Below, one piece after another: positions 17,270-26,620 of a stretch of DNA of 64,000 bases; within the stretch, counting starts at the first letter, position 1; each line of letters starts with the position of its first letter. The notes beneath the pieces are model-generated. The model ran no database searches. It was not told the DNA's origin and saw only the letters and a program-made list of their open reading frames with translations. Location of the stretch: assembly GCA_035384605.1 (NCBI GenBank), contig DAOOIV010000003.1:1-64000 (forward strand). The letters are read 5' to 3'. The stretch is from Phycisphaerae bacterium (GTDB taxonomy: Bacteria; Planctomycetota; Phycisphaerae; UBA1845; PWPN01). The position numbers were made by a program, and so were the translations under genes.

Positions 17270-17433
17270 TTGCCCCGAAGGGGCACAGCTATGTAGCCAG
17301 GAACGCAAGCCCCTCGTCCAACTGCCGCCGAGACCGATCAGCCCCGAAGGGGCGGTAGAAAACACCATCCGTTTACAAGAACCCAGGGGCTTACGCCCTT
17401 GGCTAAATACCTTCGCCCCCGCCGGGGCGGCTT
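17270..17433 (+). repeat. GCCCCGAAGGGGC element, copy A
   Basis: The element begins TTGCCCCGAAGGGGCACAG, carries TATGTAGCCAGG, an internal GACCGATCAGCCCCGAAGGGGCGG, then CCAGGGGCTTACGCCC, and ends GCCCCCGCCGGGGCGG. It shares this order with copy B at 26621-26826, which lies in the opposite orientation. Both ends are short palindromes and nearly inverted repeats of each other. No protein is encoded. Confidence 0.8.
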
Positions 17434-17524
17434 GTGATGGCGTGTTCGGCGAATTGCACCTCAACGGCGAATGAAACCCGGATGACCAACCCTGAACAAG
17501 CAGGCTGGACGTAAGCCGCATACC

Positions 17525-17583
17525 TTTCGTCATTCGTGCTTCGTCATTCATTCGACATTCGTGCTTCGTCATTCGTCATTTCC
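17525..17583. repeat. Simple repeat ATTCGTGCTTCGTCATT
   Basis: CATTCGTGCTTCGTCATTC recurs twice with partial units between, just after the DUF4861-like gene. It is low-complexity DNA with no gene, of the kind that translates as MTKHECRMNDEARMTK on the minus strand. Confidence 0.6.
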
Positions 17584-20559
17584 TCAAGACCTCGGTTCCT
17601 CGGACTCGCCCACCTGGATGCTGACTTTTTGCCTCAGTCCACTCGCCAGAGCCTCGACCTCCCGCCGCCAGTTCTCCACTGTCGGGGCGATGGGGTGTTG
17701 CCGGCCGCGACGCCAGTCACCGATGATCCAGTACCGCAGCTCACCCCTTTCCGTCAGGCCGCAGCGAATTCGTCGCTCCTCGGGCAAGTCCACGACGTCT
17801 TGTGCCGAATTGGCGGCATCGACCACGATCGCCATGCCGATATCGCCGATGACTTCCTGCTGATAGCCCCAACTTCCCAAGATGCCCTTGTCCGGATCGG
17901 AAAAGGCCTGTTCGCGAGGCAGCTTGACCAGCCCCGGAGCCAGGAGAACGTTGCCCTTCGCTCCGGTGACTGTCGCCCGGATCTCCGATTCCTGCCTCTC
18001 GGCGTAGGAGATGCACAGAATTCGCACCCTGAGGTCCGGCTGCTCGGGCACGATGTTCTCGGCCGTGATCTCGACCGCCGCCCGCACCGGCCCCTTGACA
18101 AGCTGTCGTTTACTGAATTTCACATCGCCTTTGCCGGCCGGGTTCTGGACAAGATAAGGCTTGTCGTCGACATAGAGCGTCAACCCGCCAATCCCGGAAG
18201 CGTTGCCAACATGCAGGGCGTCGATGCCCCACTCCGTCTCCTCGTGGTAGCTCTGCTTGCCGATGTCTTCGTAGATGAGCTTGTCGGTCTTCTTACCGAA
18301 GAAATCAAACTGCCCCCAGTAGGCCCGGTACGCGCAGCGGTTCGACTCCCATCCGATGTTGGGCGGCACCCAGTCCTCGGCCGTGCTGGTCTTGCGGGCG
18401 AAGCTGGTCTCGCTCTTGCCGGTTGGCGAGTAGTACAGATAGTAGGTTGCCTCGCCGCTCGCCGGCACGTCCGCCACGAAGCTCAACTCAGGCCCAATTG
18501 CCGGGTCAATCTCATCCACTTGGTGCGGGATCCGACGCCAGTCGAGCCAACGCTCCGATGCAACCACCGCGCAGTTGTCGGCGTTGAAATCGGGTACTTT
18601 CGTCTGAATCCGCCTCAGACCCAGTTTCACGGGCCAATCGAATCGCGCAGTTCTACCGCTGTTGCTCATCCTGATCGAGATCCGTTTCGCGAAGCCGCTG
18701 AGACCGTTCACCCGAGCCGTCACGGCTTCCTTGTCCTCGCGCGGGACGTACTTTGTTGCGGTCCGTAAATTGCCTACGCCGTATGCCGACTCAATGGCCT
18801 TCCACGCCTCCTCTTCGCCGTATCGCTGCTTCAGGGACCAGAGCAGCCGGTCGCGGACGAGATCGGCGTAGAACCTGGCTCCGGCCGGCGAACGGCGGAT
18901 GTACTCGCCGAGACCCGTCCGGGGCATCCAGCCATCCAGTCTGTTCAGGAAGAAGTCCTCCACAGCTTCCGCTTCAGGATAGTCGTTCGGCCCCAGCGCG
19001 GCCCTTGCGGCGTCGACAAATGCCTGGCTTTCAGCCAGTGTCTGATTCAGCTTGCCCCGATAAAAGGTCGAGATGGCCCTGAACGCCAACTCGAGCTCGT
19101 GCTGGCTGCCATGCTGCACCATCCAATCGAAGTCCGCCGTTCCGTCGCCGTTCCAATCGATCAACCGCCGTTCGAAGATGCCGTCATGGTCATCGTCACG
19201 ATACACGTATCGCGCATCCGGCTTGCCATCGAAGTCGTAATCGACGTCAAGCCAGCCCTTGGATGCGCCCTTGAGGTGCAGGCGCCGGTCAGCCGTCGAG
19301 TAATAGAGCTTCAGGGGCGAGACCGGCTTGAGAGCCAACTCGTATCGCTTGTTCATCGTGCTGCATGGCGGGCCGCCGACCTGTTTGAAGTCCGGGTTGC
19401 CATGAGCGATCACGCCTTCCCATCTCTCGTGCGGGTCTTTCTCGACGTTTTCCTCGGTGTTTGCGTTGATCTCGTCCCAGGTCAGTAGCACGCGGTCCCA
19501 CTGGGCATTCTGGACAAACGCCTCGGCCTTATCGCGCCTCAGCCAGGCCTGCGTGGGGATGCCGCGAAGCTTAGTGCTGATCGTCGCATCGGCGGGCAGC
19601 ACCACCGGTCGATCCTCCGGGGCCCGGGCGGTGATGGAAAAGTCGTAATCGTGCGTTCGACGGCCATAGGCATCGTCGTCGGCATCGAAGCTGTAGCGAA
19701 TCGCCCGCACCTGGTTGCCCTGCCCCTCAATCCGAAGGACCACCTCGCTGCACGTGTCGCCGTCCGGATCGTAGAACAGGAACGGGTTCTCGAAGGCCGA
19801 CTGCCACTCCTTGTCCTCAAGACGCAGACCAAAGGCCACGAACGACTCATCGCCGCTGAAATGGCAGCGGTACTGGCAGGTGTGCTGGTCGTAGGTGTAG
19901 TCGATGTCGTACCAGAGCAGGTTGTCGTCGCCGTCGTCGCTGCCCCACCAGACCCGCAGCACGTCTTTGCCGAAATAAGGGTGCTCGGTCATGTAGAAGT
20001 AGAAGGCCATCTCGTCGACATCGTTGTCGCCGTCGTTGTCCTGGTAGTCGAGCACCACGTCGACCGTGCCGTCCGCGTTCCAGTCAACGACGTACAGATC
20101 GCTATCGAGATCCGGCCCCATCCACGAGTCCAGATCGCCGTCCTCATCAATCGCCCGTACCAGCAATGGCCGAGCCCTGTCGTTGTGCCGGTAGGCCGTG
20201 TCGATGTACCACGCTTCGTCGTTCTTGCCGTCGCCGTTGCGATCCACGAAGATCCGCTCGCCCGGCTTGGCCGCCTTGACCTTGGCCACCATGGCCGGGT
20301 CGAGCCTGACCGCATCGCCAAAAACCCGTTCGAACAGCTTGGCCTTTGCGCCCTGTCCGTGGGCGGGTGCCGCAGCCAATGACAAGACCAACACTGCCAG
20401 GGCGGAACTGAGAATGAGGAGTTGAGAATTGCGAATTGGCCCTGCGTGCCTGACCAACGCAGTCCGAGATGCCTTGAAAGCTAATAGCCGAGAGCTAACA
20501 GCCAATAGCTCTGCGAATAGCTGACTGATAACTGACCACTGACAACTGACCACTCTCAT
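17584..20559 (-). CDS. Large exported protein with DUF4861-like C-terminal domain
   Basis: The start ATG 20559 lies two bases after the stop of the aminotransferase, so it is coupled to it. The 991-aa product has an N-terminal region built of simple repeats, then an alanine-rich hydrophobic core ending APAHG, a probable signal peptide. Residues about 70-560 contain calcium-loop-like segments (DRNGDGKND, DEDGDLDSW, DYQDNDGDNDVDE, DWNGDGTADFD) and match the paralogue at 24677. The last third, with WESNRCAYRAYWGQFDF and WGIDALHVGNASG, resembles DUF4861, a domain found near glycan-degrading genes. It probably acts outside the cytoplasm on a glycan. The reaction is unknown. Confidence 0.75.
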   Translation of the reverse strand: MRVVSCQWSVISQLFAELLAVSSRLLAFKASRTALVRHAGPIRNSQLLILSSALAVLVLSLAAAPAHGQGAKAKLFERVFGDAVRLDPAMVAKVKAAKPGERIFVDRNGDGKNDEAWYIDTAYRHNDRARPLLVRAIDEDGDLDSWMGPDLDSDLYVVDWNADGTVDVVLDYQDNDGDNDVDEMAFYFYMTEHPYFGKDVLRVWWGSDDGDDNLLWYDIDYTYDQHTCQYRCHFSGDESFVAFGLRLEDKEWQSAFENPFLFYDPDGDTCSEVVLRIEGQGNQVRAIRYSFDADDDAYGRRTHDYDFSITARAPEDRPVVLPADATISTKLRGIPTQAWLRRDKAEAFVQNAQWDRVLLTWDEINANTEENVEKDPHERWEGVIAHGNPDFKQVGGPPCSTMNKRYELALKPVSPLKLYYSTADRRLHLKGASKGWLDVDYDFDGKPDARYVYRDDDHDGIFERRLIDWNGDGTADFDWMVQHGSQHELELAFRAISTFYRGKLNQTLAESQAFVDAARAALGPNDYPEAEAVEDFFLNRLDGWMPRTGLGEYIRRSPAGARFYADLVRDRLLWSLKQRYGEEEAWKAIESAYGVGNLRTATKYVPREDKEAVTARVNGLSGFAKRISIRMSNSGRTARFDWPVKLGLRRIQTKVPDFNADNCAVVASERWLDWRRIPHQVDEIDPAIGPELSFVADVPASGEATYYLYYSPTGKSETSFARKTSTAEDWVPPNIGWESNRCAYRAYWGQFDFFGKKTDKLIYEDIGKQSYHEETEWGIDALHVGNASGIGGLTLYVDDKPYLVQNPAGKGDVKFSKRQLVKGPVRAAVEITAENIVPEQPDLRVRILCISYAERQESEIRATVTGAKGNVLLAPGLVKLPREQAFSDPDKGILGSWGYQQEVIGDIGMAIVVDAANSAQDVVDLPEERRIRCGLTERGELRYWIIGDWRRGRQHPIAPTVENWRREVEALASGLRQKVSIQVGESEEPRS
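20405..20556. repeat. Simple repeats forming the 5' coding end of the DUF4861-like gene
   Basis: Two low-complexity tracts lie inside the first ~55 codons. On the plus strand, 20405-20440 contains GAGAATGAGGAGTTGAGAATT and 20478-20556 contains GCTAATAGCC / GCTAACAGCC and ACTGACCACTGACAACTGACC. The second kind recurs near 50096-50135. The signal peptide's start is encoded by the first tract. Confidence 0.7.
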
Positions 20560-20561
20560 GA

Positions 20562-21860
20562 TCACACCACCTTCATCGCCTCTGCCACTGCTTCCAGCGT
20601 CCGAACCACATCCTGCTGCGTATGTGCCGTCGAGACGAACCACAGGCCGTCAGGGATCACACGAACGCCGCGATCCTGCAGAGCCAGCCAGAAACGGGTG
20701 TACGCCTCGCGGTCGCGCGACAGACAGGTGCGGTAATCCACAACTTCTTCCTTGTCGTTGAACGACACGAAGAACGCCGCCGGCGTCCCTCGAATTCGGA
20801 CGTTCTTGCCTGCCTTGCGACCGATATCCTCAATCCCGACCATCAGTCGTCGTCCCATCTCGTGGGCATGTTTCAACGCCGCCCCGTCGTCGGCCGCCAG
20901 CATGTCGAGTGCCGCCACGGTCGCAGCCATGCACGGGGCGTTGGAGTTGTACGTCCCTGCGTGGCTGACCGACAGATCGCCGAAGTCCTTCATGTACTCA
21001 TGCTTGCCGGCGATCGCGCTGACCGGAAAGCCGCCCGACATCCCCTTGGCGAAGGTGGCCAGGTCCGGCGTCACACCGAAAAACTCCTGTGCCCCGCCCA
21101 GACTCACCCGAAACCCCGTGATCACCTCGTCGAAAATGAGCAGCGCCCCGTTCTTCTCGCACAGCTCGCGCAGTCCCTCGAGGTAACCTTTGCGCGGCAT
21201 GATCCCGCCCATGTTGCACATGATCGGCTCGGTGATGATCGCCGCGATCTGTCCGGGATGTCGCCCGAATGCCTCCTCGACCAATGCCAGGTCATTCCAC
21301 GGACGGATGACCAGGTGCTCGGCATCGGCCGGCGACTGGCCGCGTGTTGCCGGGATCGGCCGGGGATTCTCTCGCGGGCCCGCCTGATCCAGCGCCGGAG
21401 CGTAGCTCCAGAACTGGTTGTCGAACCAACCGTGGTAGTGCCCCTCGAAACGCAGAATCTTCGTCCGCCCGGTCACCGCCCGGGCCAGCCGGATGGCCGC
21501 CGTTACCGCCTCGCTGCCCGACGACGAGAAACGCACCATCTCGGCGCAGGGTACCATTTTGCAGAAGCGCTCGGCCGCCTCGATCTCCAGCCTGTGCTGC
21601 CCGGCGTACATCAGGCCCAAATCAAGCTGTCGTTTCACTGCGTCCAAAACCGGCTTGGGCGAATGACCCAGCAGCAGCGGCCCGCGTGCCAGCACATAAT
21701 CGATGAACTCGTTGCCGTCGGCGTCCCAGACGTGTGACCCATGCCCGCGTTCGTAGAACATCGGATGGGGCTTCCAGTTGGCCCGCACGTTGCTGTGAAT
21801 ACCACCCGGCGTAGTCTTGCACGCTCTTTCGTACAGACGGAGCGATTCGGCGAACTTCAT
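20562..21860 (-). CDS. Class III aminotransferase, glutamate-1-semialdehyde aminomutase-like
   Basis: The 432-aa protein shows the GSA-aminomutase branch of class III PLP enzymes: PGGIHSNVRANW near residue 18, GHSPKPVLDAV near 65, SSGSEAVTAAIRLAR near 113, YHGWFDNQFWSY near 142, FDEVITGFRVSLGG near 243 and the PLP-lysine segment FAKGMSGGFP near 268. It is probably not heme-pathway HemL, since it sits in a catabolic operon between an oxidoreductase and an exported protein and a second such gene is at 55240. It likely transaminates an amino- or keto-sugar acid. It overlaps the upstream gene by 4 bases and is 2 bases from the next. Confidence 0.88.
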   Translation of the reverse strand: MKFAESLRLYERACKTTPGGIHSNVRANWKPHPMFYERGHGSHVWDADGNEFIDYVLARGPLLLGHSPKPVLDAVKRQLDLGLMYAGQHRLEIEAAERFCKMVPCAEMVRFSSSGSEAVTAAIRLARAVTGRTKILRFEGHYHGWFDNQFWSYAPALDQAGPRENPRPIPATRGQSPADAEHLVIRPWNDLALVEEAFGRHPGQIAAIITEPIMCNMGGIMPRKGYLEGLRELCEKNGALLIFDEVITGFRVSLGGAQEFFGVTPDLATFAKGMSGGFPVSAIAGKHEYMKDFGDLSVSHAGTYNSNAPCMAATVAALDMLAADDGAALKHAHEMGRRLMVGIEDIGRKAGKNVRIRGTPAAFFVSFNDKEEVVDYRTCLSRDREAYTRFWLALQDRGVRVIPDGLWFVSTAHTQQDVVRTLEAVAEAMKVV

Positions 21861-22882
21861 GACAGCACGATCTCCTTGCCCGTCCGCGACGACTCATACG
21901 CCGCCAAAGCGGCCGCGACCGCCTGGCGCCCGTCCCAGCCGGTGACCGCCGGCGGGCGGTTTTCGATGCACGCGTCGATGAAGTCCTGGCACTGGCGGAC
22001 GTAGCTCTCCAGCCGCACAGGGTCCAGAAAACCCTTGCCCTGCCAGTCGATCGGGGCCTGCGTCTCGACCACCTGCCACTCGCCATCCACCGCCAGCCGC
22101 AGCTCGCCGTATGCGTCCAGGTCGATCAGACCCTTTTCGCCGACGATTCGGGCGGCAAACTGCGATCTTGGGAACGAAGGCTTGGGCAACTGGAACGAAC
22201 TCCACAGGCTGGCGAACGTCCCGCCGCTCAGCGTCATCAGCACCATCGAAGTGCCTTCAACCTTGACGTCCGGTTCGAAACTCGTGCACTTCGCGTAAAC
22301 CGTCTTGATCTCCTGCCCGCTGAGCCAGCGGATCGAGTCGAAGTTGTGGATGCCGTGGCCGAACAGCGTGCCCAGGTTGGCCGCGTCGCTCTGCCAGCCG
22401 GGCAGAGTACCCACCCCGCCGCCGAGCAGTTGCGTCGAGGCAATCTGTTGAACGGTGCCGATGCGGCCGCCTTCGATAAGCTGCTTGGCCCGCATGTTGC
22501 AGATTCGCGTGCGCTGCGTGAAGGCGATTGAGGATAGCACCTTGGCCTTCTTGCACGCATCGAGAATTGCGTCGCAGTCGGCCACCGTACAGGCCATGGG
22601 CTTCTCGATCAGGATGTGCTTGCCGGCGGCGGCGGCGGCGATCGACTGTTCGGCATGGACATGGTGCGGCGTGGCGATAAACACGGCTTGAATGTCCTTG
22701 CGACCCAGCAGTGACTCGACCGACGGTTCCAGGTCGATGCCGTAGTCTTTGGCCAGTTGCCCGGCCCGCGACCCGACGGCGACCGCCCGAACGCGTCCCC
22801 GCCTGCAGTACTTGTTGATTGTTTCCGTGTACGTCCGACCCATGAAGCCGGACCCGATGACGCCAATGCCGATCTCTGTCAT
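21857..22882 (-). CDS. Gfo/Idh/MocA-family oxidoreductase
   Basis: ATG 22882 opens MTEIGIGVIGSGFMGRTY. The 341-aa protein has the Rossmann GxGxxG at about residues 9-14, IATPHHVHAE near 70 and the family's catalytic ILIEKPMACT near 92-101, followed by the C-terminal alpha/beta domain (GHGIHNFDSIRWL near 180). It should oxidise or reduce a sugar or cyclitol hydroxyl with NAD(P). It lies 5 bases after the symporter's stop and overlaps the aminotransferase start (ATGA), so it is part of one transcription unit. An oxidoreductase followed by an aminotransferase is the usual order for making or breaking an amino sugar. Confidence 0.9.
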   Translation of the reverse strand: MTEIGIGVIGSGFMGRTYTETINKYCRRGRVRAVAVGSRAGQLAKDYGIDLEPSVESLLGRKDIQAVFIATPHHVHAEQSIAAAAAGKHILIEKPMACTVADCDAILDACKKAKVLSSIAFTQRTRICNMRAKQLIEGGRIGTVQQIASTQLLGGGVGTLPGWQSDAANLGTLFGHGIHNFDSIRWLSGQEIKTVYAKCTSFEPDVKVEGTSMVLMTLSGGTFASLWSSFQLPKPSFPRSQFAARIVGEKGLIDLDAYGELRLAVDGEWQVVETQAPIDWQGKGFLDPVRLESYVRQCQDFIDACIENRPPAVTGWDGRQAVAAALAAYESSRTGKEIVLS

Positions 22883-22887
22883 GATTC

Positions 22888-24651
22888 CTACTCCTGCGAC
22901 TTGAGTTGCGTTTCCGTCCTTGAGCCCCGACCGCTTCGCCACGCGACATATACCCCACTGACGACCAGAAAACCGCCGAGCACAGAATCCAGCACGAGGC
23001 CGAGTCTTGTTCTCGTCCAGGGCGTGATCGCAATCAACAACACGCCGATAATGGCCGTGCTCGTGCCGACAATGCGGAAGGGTGAGATGATATCGCCCCG
23101 CGCCGGTTCCTCGACGCGGTCCCCATCGAGTTCGCCGATCGGCGTCCGAAGTCGGTCCAGGAACTGCTCGACGCGCGGAAGCGTCCCTTGCCGCTGTCCG
23201 TCCAACCAACTGATGGCCGCGGTCAGGCATATGGTGACCGCCAGGGCGACGAGGAAAATCGCATTTTCCCTCATCCATGTCATCTTGAGGAAAACAAACT
23301 TCTCCTCGAGTCCAAAGAACATGAACAGTCCGACGCCCACCCCCGCTGCGAAACCGATCAAAGCGGCGCGAGTCGTAACCTTTGGGGTGATCAGTCCGGC
23401 CAGCATCGGGACGGCCACCGGCGCGGTCGCCACGCTGAACAGAGTGATCATCCAACGAAAAAGCTTGTCGCCGCCGGCCCCCTCAAGGCTGACAATGTAG
23501 AACGCCACCGCCAGCGAGATCAAACCTACCAGCAGCGTCATGAGCCGACCGACGAGAACCAGTTGTTCTTGTGAGGCATTGGGCCGGATCAACCGCCGAT
23601 ACACATCATTGGTCAATACGCTGGCGCATACGTTGTAGTCGGTGCTCAGCATCGACATCGTTGCCGAGAACATCGCCGCAACCACCAGCCCCAGGAGCCC
23701 GACCGGCAACAGCGTCACACAAAGACTCGGATAGGCCTGATTGGGATCGGCCAGGGCGGGCAGAAAATACCGTCCGAGCATGGCCGGCATGAACATCAGA
23801 GGAGGGGTCACGATGTTCAGAACCACCACCAGCCAGCCGACCTTCTTGGCGTCCTTCTCCGTGGGCACGCAGTAATAACGCTGCACGAGACCCCAGTTCA
23901 CACTGTAAGAGAGGCAGTATAGCACCACGGCCGTTGCCAGGTAGACCCAGTTGAAATCCCCCGTATACGGCTTGAAGAAACCGGCCGGTGCGGTCTCGAT
24001 CATCTCAGACAGGCCACCGGTTTTGTCAAAGGCCGCTTGCAGTGACAGCGGAAACAGGATCAGCACCGCCAGCATCATGACCACAAACTGCAGAAAATCG
24101 GTCACCGTCACCGCCCACAGACCGCCCATGAAAGTGTAGGCAAGCATGATCACCGACGACCAGAACATCCCTTGCTTGAGCGGGACGTTCAGCGCCGTCG
24201 CCAGGAACATCCCGATCGCAACGATCTTCAGAGCATCATCGATGATTTTCTGGGGGATGCCCTGCCAGGCGAAAAGCTGCCGGACAGCCGAGTCGTACCG
24301 CGATTCGAGATATTCGACCGGGCTGCTGATTCGAGCCCGCCGCCAGCGGGTCGCGAAGAAGACAACACCGAACGCCGCCGCCGGCACTGTCACCCAGTAA
24401 AAAGTGACGCCGAAGATGCCGTACTTATAGGCCAGCCCTGAGTAGGCCACGAAAGCAAAGGCGCTGAAGCTCGACATATAGTAGGACACGCCGCTCAGCC
24501 ACCAGGGAATACGATTCCCCCCGGCAAAGTAGTCCTTCATCGCTTTGATGTAACGATAGAAGTACGCACCCACGCCCAGCATGAGCACAAAGTAGGCGAC
24601 AATGATGAAGTAGTCGGGACCGTACAGCTTGCCGGCTGCCAGGATGTTCAC
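22888..24651 (-). CDS. SSS-family sodium:solute symporter
   Basis: The 587-aa protein has about 13 hydrophobic segments. Characteristic stretches are YFAGGNRIPWWLSGVSYYMSSFSAFAF near 39-64, SSPVEYLESRYDSAVRQLF near 108, TVTDFLQFVVMM near 180 and MFSATMSMLSTDYNVCASVLTNDVY near 330-354, which carry residues of the sodium and substrate sites in the SSS family (PutP/SGLT type). A strong GGAGGTGAT lies upstream of the ATG. It should import a sugar, uronate or similar solute. It is 25 bases downstream of the lipoprotein gene and 5 bases upstream of the oxidoreductase, so it supplies the operon with substrate. Confidence 0.92.
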   Translation of the reverse strand: MNILAAGKLYGPDYFIIVAYFVLMLGVGAYFYRYIKAMKDYFAGGNRIPWWLSGVSYYMSSFSAFAFVAYSGLAYKYGIFGVTFYWVTVPAAAFGVVFFATRWRRARISSPVEYLESRYDSAVRQLFAWQGIPQKIIDDALKIVAIGMFLATALNVPLKQGMFWSSVIMLAYTFMGGLWAVTVTDFLQFVVMMLAVLILFPLSLQAAFDKTGGLSEMIETAPAGFFKPYTGDFNWVYLATAVVLYCLSYSVNWGLVQRYYCVPTEKDAKKVGWLVVVLNIVTPPLMFMPAMLGRYFLPALADPNQAYPSLCVTLLPVGLLGLVVAAMFSATMSMLSTDYNVCASVLTNDVYRRLIRPNASQEQLVLVGRLMTLLVGLISLAVAFYIVSLEGAGGDKLFRWMITLFSVATAPVAVPMLAGLITPKVTTRAALIGFAAGVGVGLFMFFGLEEKFVFLKMTWMRENAIFLVALAVTICLTAAISWLDGQRQGTLPRVEQFLDRLRTPIGELDGDRVEEPARGDIISPFRIVGTSTAIIGVLLIAITPWTRTRLGLVLDSVLGGFLVVSGVYVAWRSGRGSRTETQLKSQE

Positions 24652-24676
24652 TCGATCACCTCCCCAGTCTTCGCGA

Positions 24677-26596
24677 TCAGTCCGTCTTCCTCACCAGTGG
24701 TGATGCTGAAAGCTCATCCAGCGCAGCGAGTACTGCGTCGATGTCTCCCTCGCCCCACGCCACGTCCAGACGCTCCAGCAGGCGGGTCAGTTCCCAGGCG
24801 GTCTGCGAATTGGGCGTGGCCGCCCGCTGCTCGGGGGACAGCGGCCGCAAGTCGTCCATCTTCGCCTCAGCCAGGACCTTGTTAGCCGCCTCGCTCAGGC
24901 TCCGCCGCAGATCGCGATAGTGGAGCTCCAGGGCGATATCCTGCGCGTACCGGCGGTAATTGTCCGGCCCTTCGCGCATCGCCGCCTGAAGTTCCGCCGA
25001 ACAGGTGAACGGTCGCACGCGGCTCATCGCGGCCATCAGCTTCTCATTCGCCGCCATCGTCTCGGGCAGCACTTTCTTCGTGTAGAATTCCCGCAGCCAT
25101 TCGATGTCGAATGGCACGCGGCGGGCCTTCTCGTCGTGCACCGTCGAGACCCTCCACGGGCCGGGCTCGCCCTTGAGCCAGACCTCCCAGCGGTCGAAGT
25201 ACCCGTTGCCATCCGTGTCGTACATGCGCGACTCGCCGATCTCGCCCAGGCCGGCGAAGTGGCCCATCTGAATCCAGCCTTCTTCGGCTCCGAACAGATG
25301 AATCCGCCTGTCGATACCGCTGTAGTACAACTCGCGGCGGTTTGCCGGCTTGCGGCTCCACTCTCGGCGAACGTTCCACTTCTGGCACGGCCCGCCGGTG
25401 TTCTCCATGAACCGCCGTTCCCAGATCCAGAACACGCCCTCCCATCGGAAATCGTCGTCCTTGCTCGCCCCGTAGCCGATCGAGATCGTGTCATCGTGGT
25501 TCTCGTGCCAGGAAAAACCCGTCTCGCGGGCCGGATAGATATTGCTGATGTGCCGGACGCGGTCGTATGGCGCCACCACCGTTGCCTGCGGCGGCCGTCG
25601 CAGCGGGTTGTAGTGATACATCCCCGGGAACTGATAGGGTACCTTGCTGACCAGGTTGAAGCCGAAATCATAGTGGAGCGGCGTCTGCGCGCTGCTCAAG
25701 TTGTCGATATCGAAGCTGTAGCGGATGTTCACCACGCCCATGCGCTCCAACTCGTTTTTCCACGGCAAGGCGTAGGCCGTATTTGCGTAATCAGGATACT
25801 TCCCCACGTCGTATTCAAGCGGCACGGCGCTGAACCGAACCACCTCCTCGCTCTGGCCGTCGCCGTCGGTGTCGTAGAAAGCAAACGGGCACTCGGAGAT
25901 AGGGCTCCATCGGCCGAGGTTGGGGTTGAACTTGTTCATGTAGATCATGTTGTTGCCGTACGGGTCGGCCTCGAAGAAGCTCGGACCACCGTACTCGTAA
26001 CCCGTCAGGCTCCACATGTGCCCGTCGCCGTCGAAATCCATTCCCAGCCAACAGTAGTTCAGCCGGCCGTTGGTGAAATAGCGGATGTCCATCTCGTCAG
26101 GGACGCCGTCGCGGTCGTTGTCGATCCAGTCGACTATGCGGTCGACCACGCCGTCGCGGCCATAGTCCGCCACGTAGCAGTCGTTGACCCGATCGCCGCC
26201 GCGAACCGCACTGCCGTCATGGCCGTCGTCAATGATCCAGACGAGTGCTTCAGCCTCCTTGCCGTCGCGAAGCGTGACCTTCTCTCGCCGCACAAGCATT
26301 CGAGTGGCTGCCTCTCCCTCGGCACGAACAATGAACTGTTCACCGACCTCAAGCCCTGCAGCCTGGGGCCACCACTCTTTGCCCTTAAGGTCCAGCTTGC
26401 CGTCGCGGGTCATCGCAGTCTCCCGCATCCACCAGGGGCCGAGCCCTTCCTGCCCGGCATCCAGGCCGCGACCGCGCCCGGCCGAACATCCGGCGATCAG
26501 CAAAACGGCGGCTGTTAGACACAACGTATGGCGAGAGATCCGACTACGAGCTGCGGCTGGGTGGGACGGGTCCGTAGAGCAGCCCTGTGGCTTCAC
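24677..26596 (-). CDS. Lipoprotein paralogous to the DUF4861-like gene's N-terminal half
   Basis: A GTG at 26596 (VKPQGC) is my start choice, since the frame upstream runs into a dispersed repeat. The 639-aa product has a lipoprotein signal with lipobox LIAGC at about residue 35, so it is probably membrane anchored. Calcium-loop-like segments (DFDGDGHMW, DTDGDGQSEE, DTDGNGYFDRWE) and IRYSFDIDN align in order with the N-terminal half of the 17584-20559 protein (for example IRYSFDADD). It lacks the DUF4861-like domain. It is likely a glycan-binding or -processing surface protein. A GNTR-type regulator gene lies upstream. The exact start is uncertain. Confidence 0.72.
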   Translation of the reverse strand: MKPQGCSTDPSHPAAARSRISRHTLCLTAAVLLIAGCSAGRGRGLDAGQEGLGPWWMRETAMTRDGKLDLKGKEWWPQAAGLEVGEQFIVRAEGEAATRMLVRREKVTLRDGKEAEALVWIIDDGHDGSAVRGGDRVNDCYVADYGRDGVVDRIVDWIDNDRDGVPDEMDIRYFTNGRLNYCWLGMDFDGDGHMWSLTGYEYGGPSFFEADPYGNNMIYMNKFNPNLGRWSPISECPFAFYDTDGDGQSEEVVRFSAVPLEYDVGKYPDYANTAYALPWKNELERMGVVNIRYSFDIDNLSSAQTPLHYDFGFNLVSKVPYQFPGMYHYNPLRRPPQATVVAPYDRVRHISNIYPARETGFSWHENHDDTISIGYGASKDDDFRWEGVFWIWERRFMENTGGPCQKWNVRREWSRKPANRRELYYSGIDRRIHLFGAEEGWIQMGHFAGLGEIGESRMYDTDGNGYFDRWEVWLKGEPGPWRVSTVHDEKARRVPFDIEWLREFYTKKVLPETMAANEKLMAAMSRVRPFTCSAELQAAMREGPDNYRRYAQDIALELHYRDLRRSLSEAANKVLAEAKMDDLRPLSPEQRAATPNSQTAWELTRLLERLDVAWGEGDIDAVLAALDELSASPLVRKTD

Positions 26597-26620
26597 AATC
26601 AGTGACCCCGCACGGCTGCA

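Noticed and set aside
20562..21860. HemL (heme pathway) for the GSA-aminomutase-like gene
   Set aside because: It sits in a catabolic operon and a second such gene exists; a true HemL would normally be found elsewhere with heme genes.
24920..26518. 532-residue plus-strand frame over the lipoprotein gene
   Set aside because: Antisense shadow; the minus-strand frame has a lipobox and paralogy to the next exported protein.
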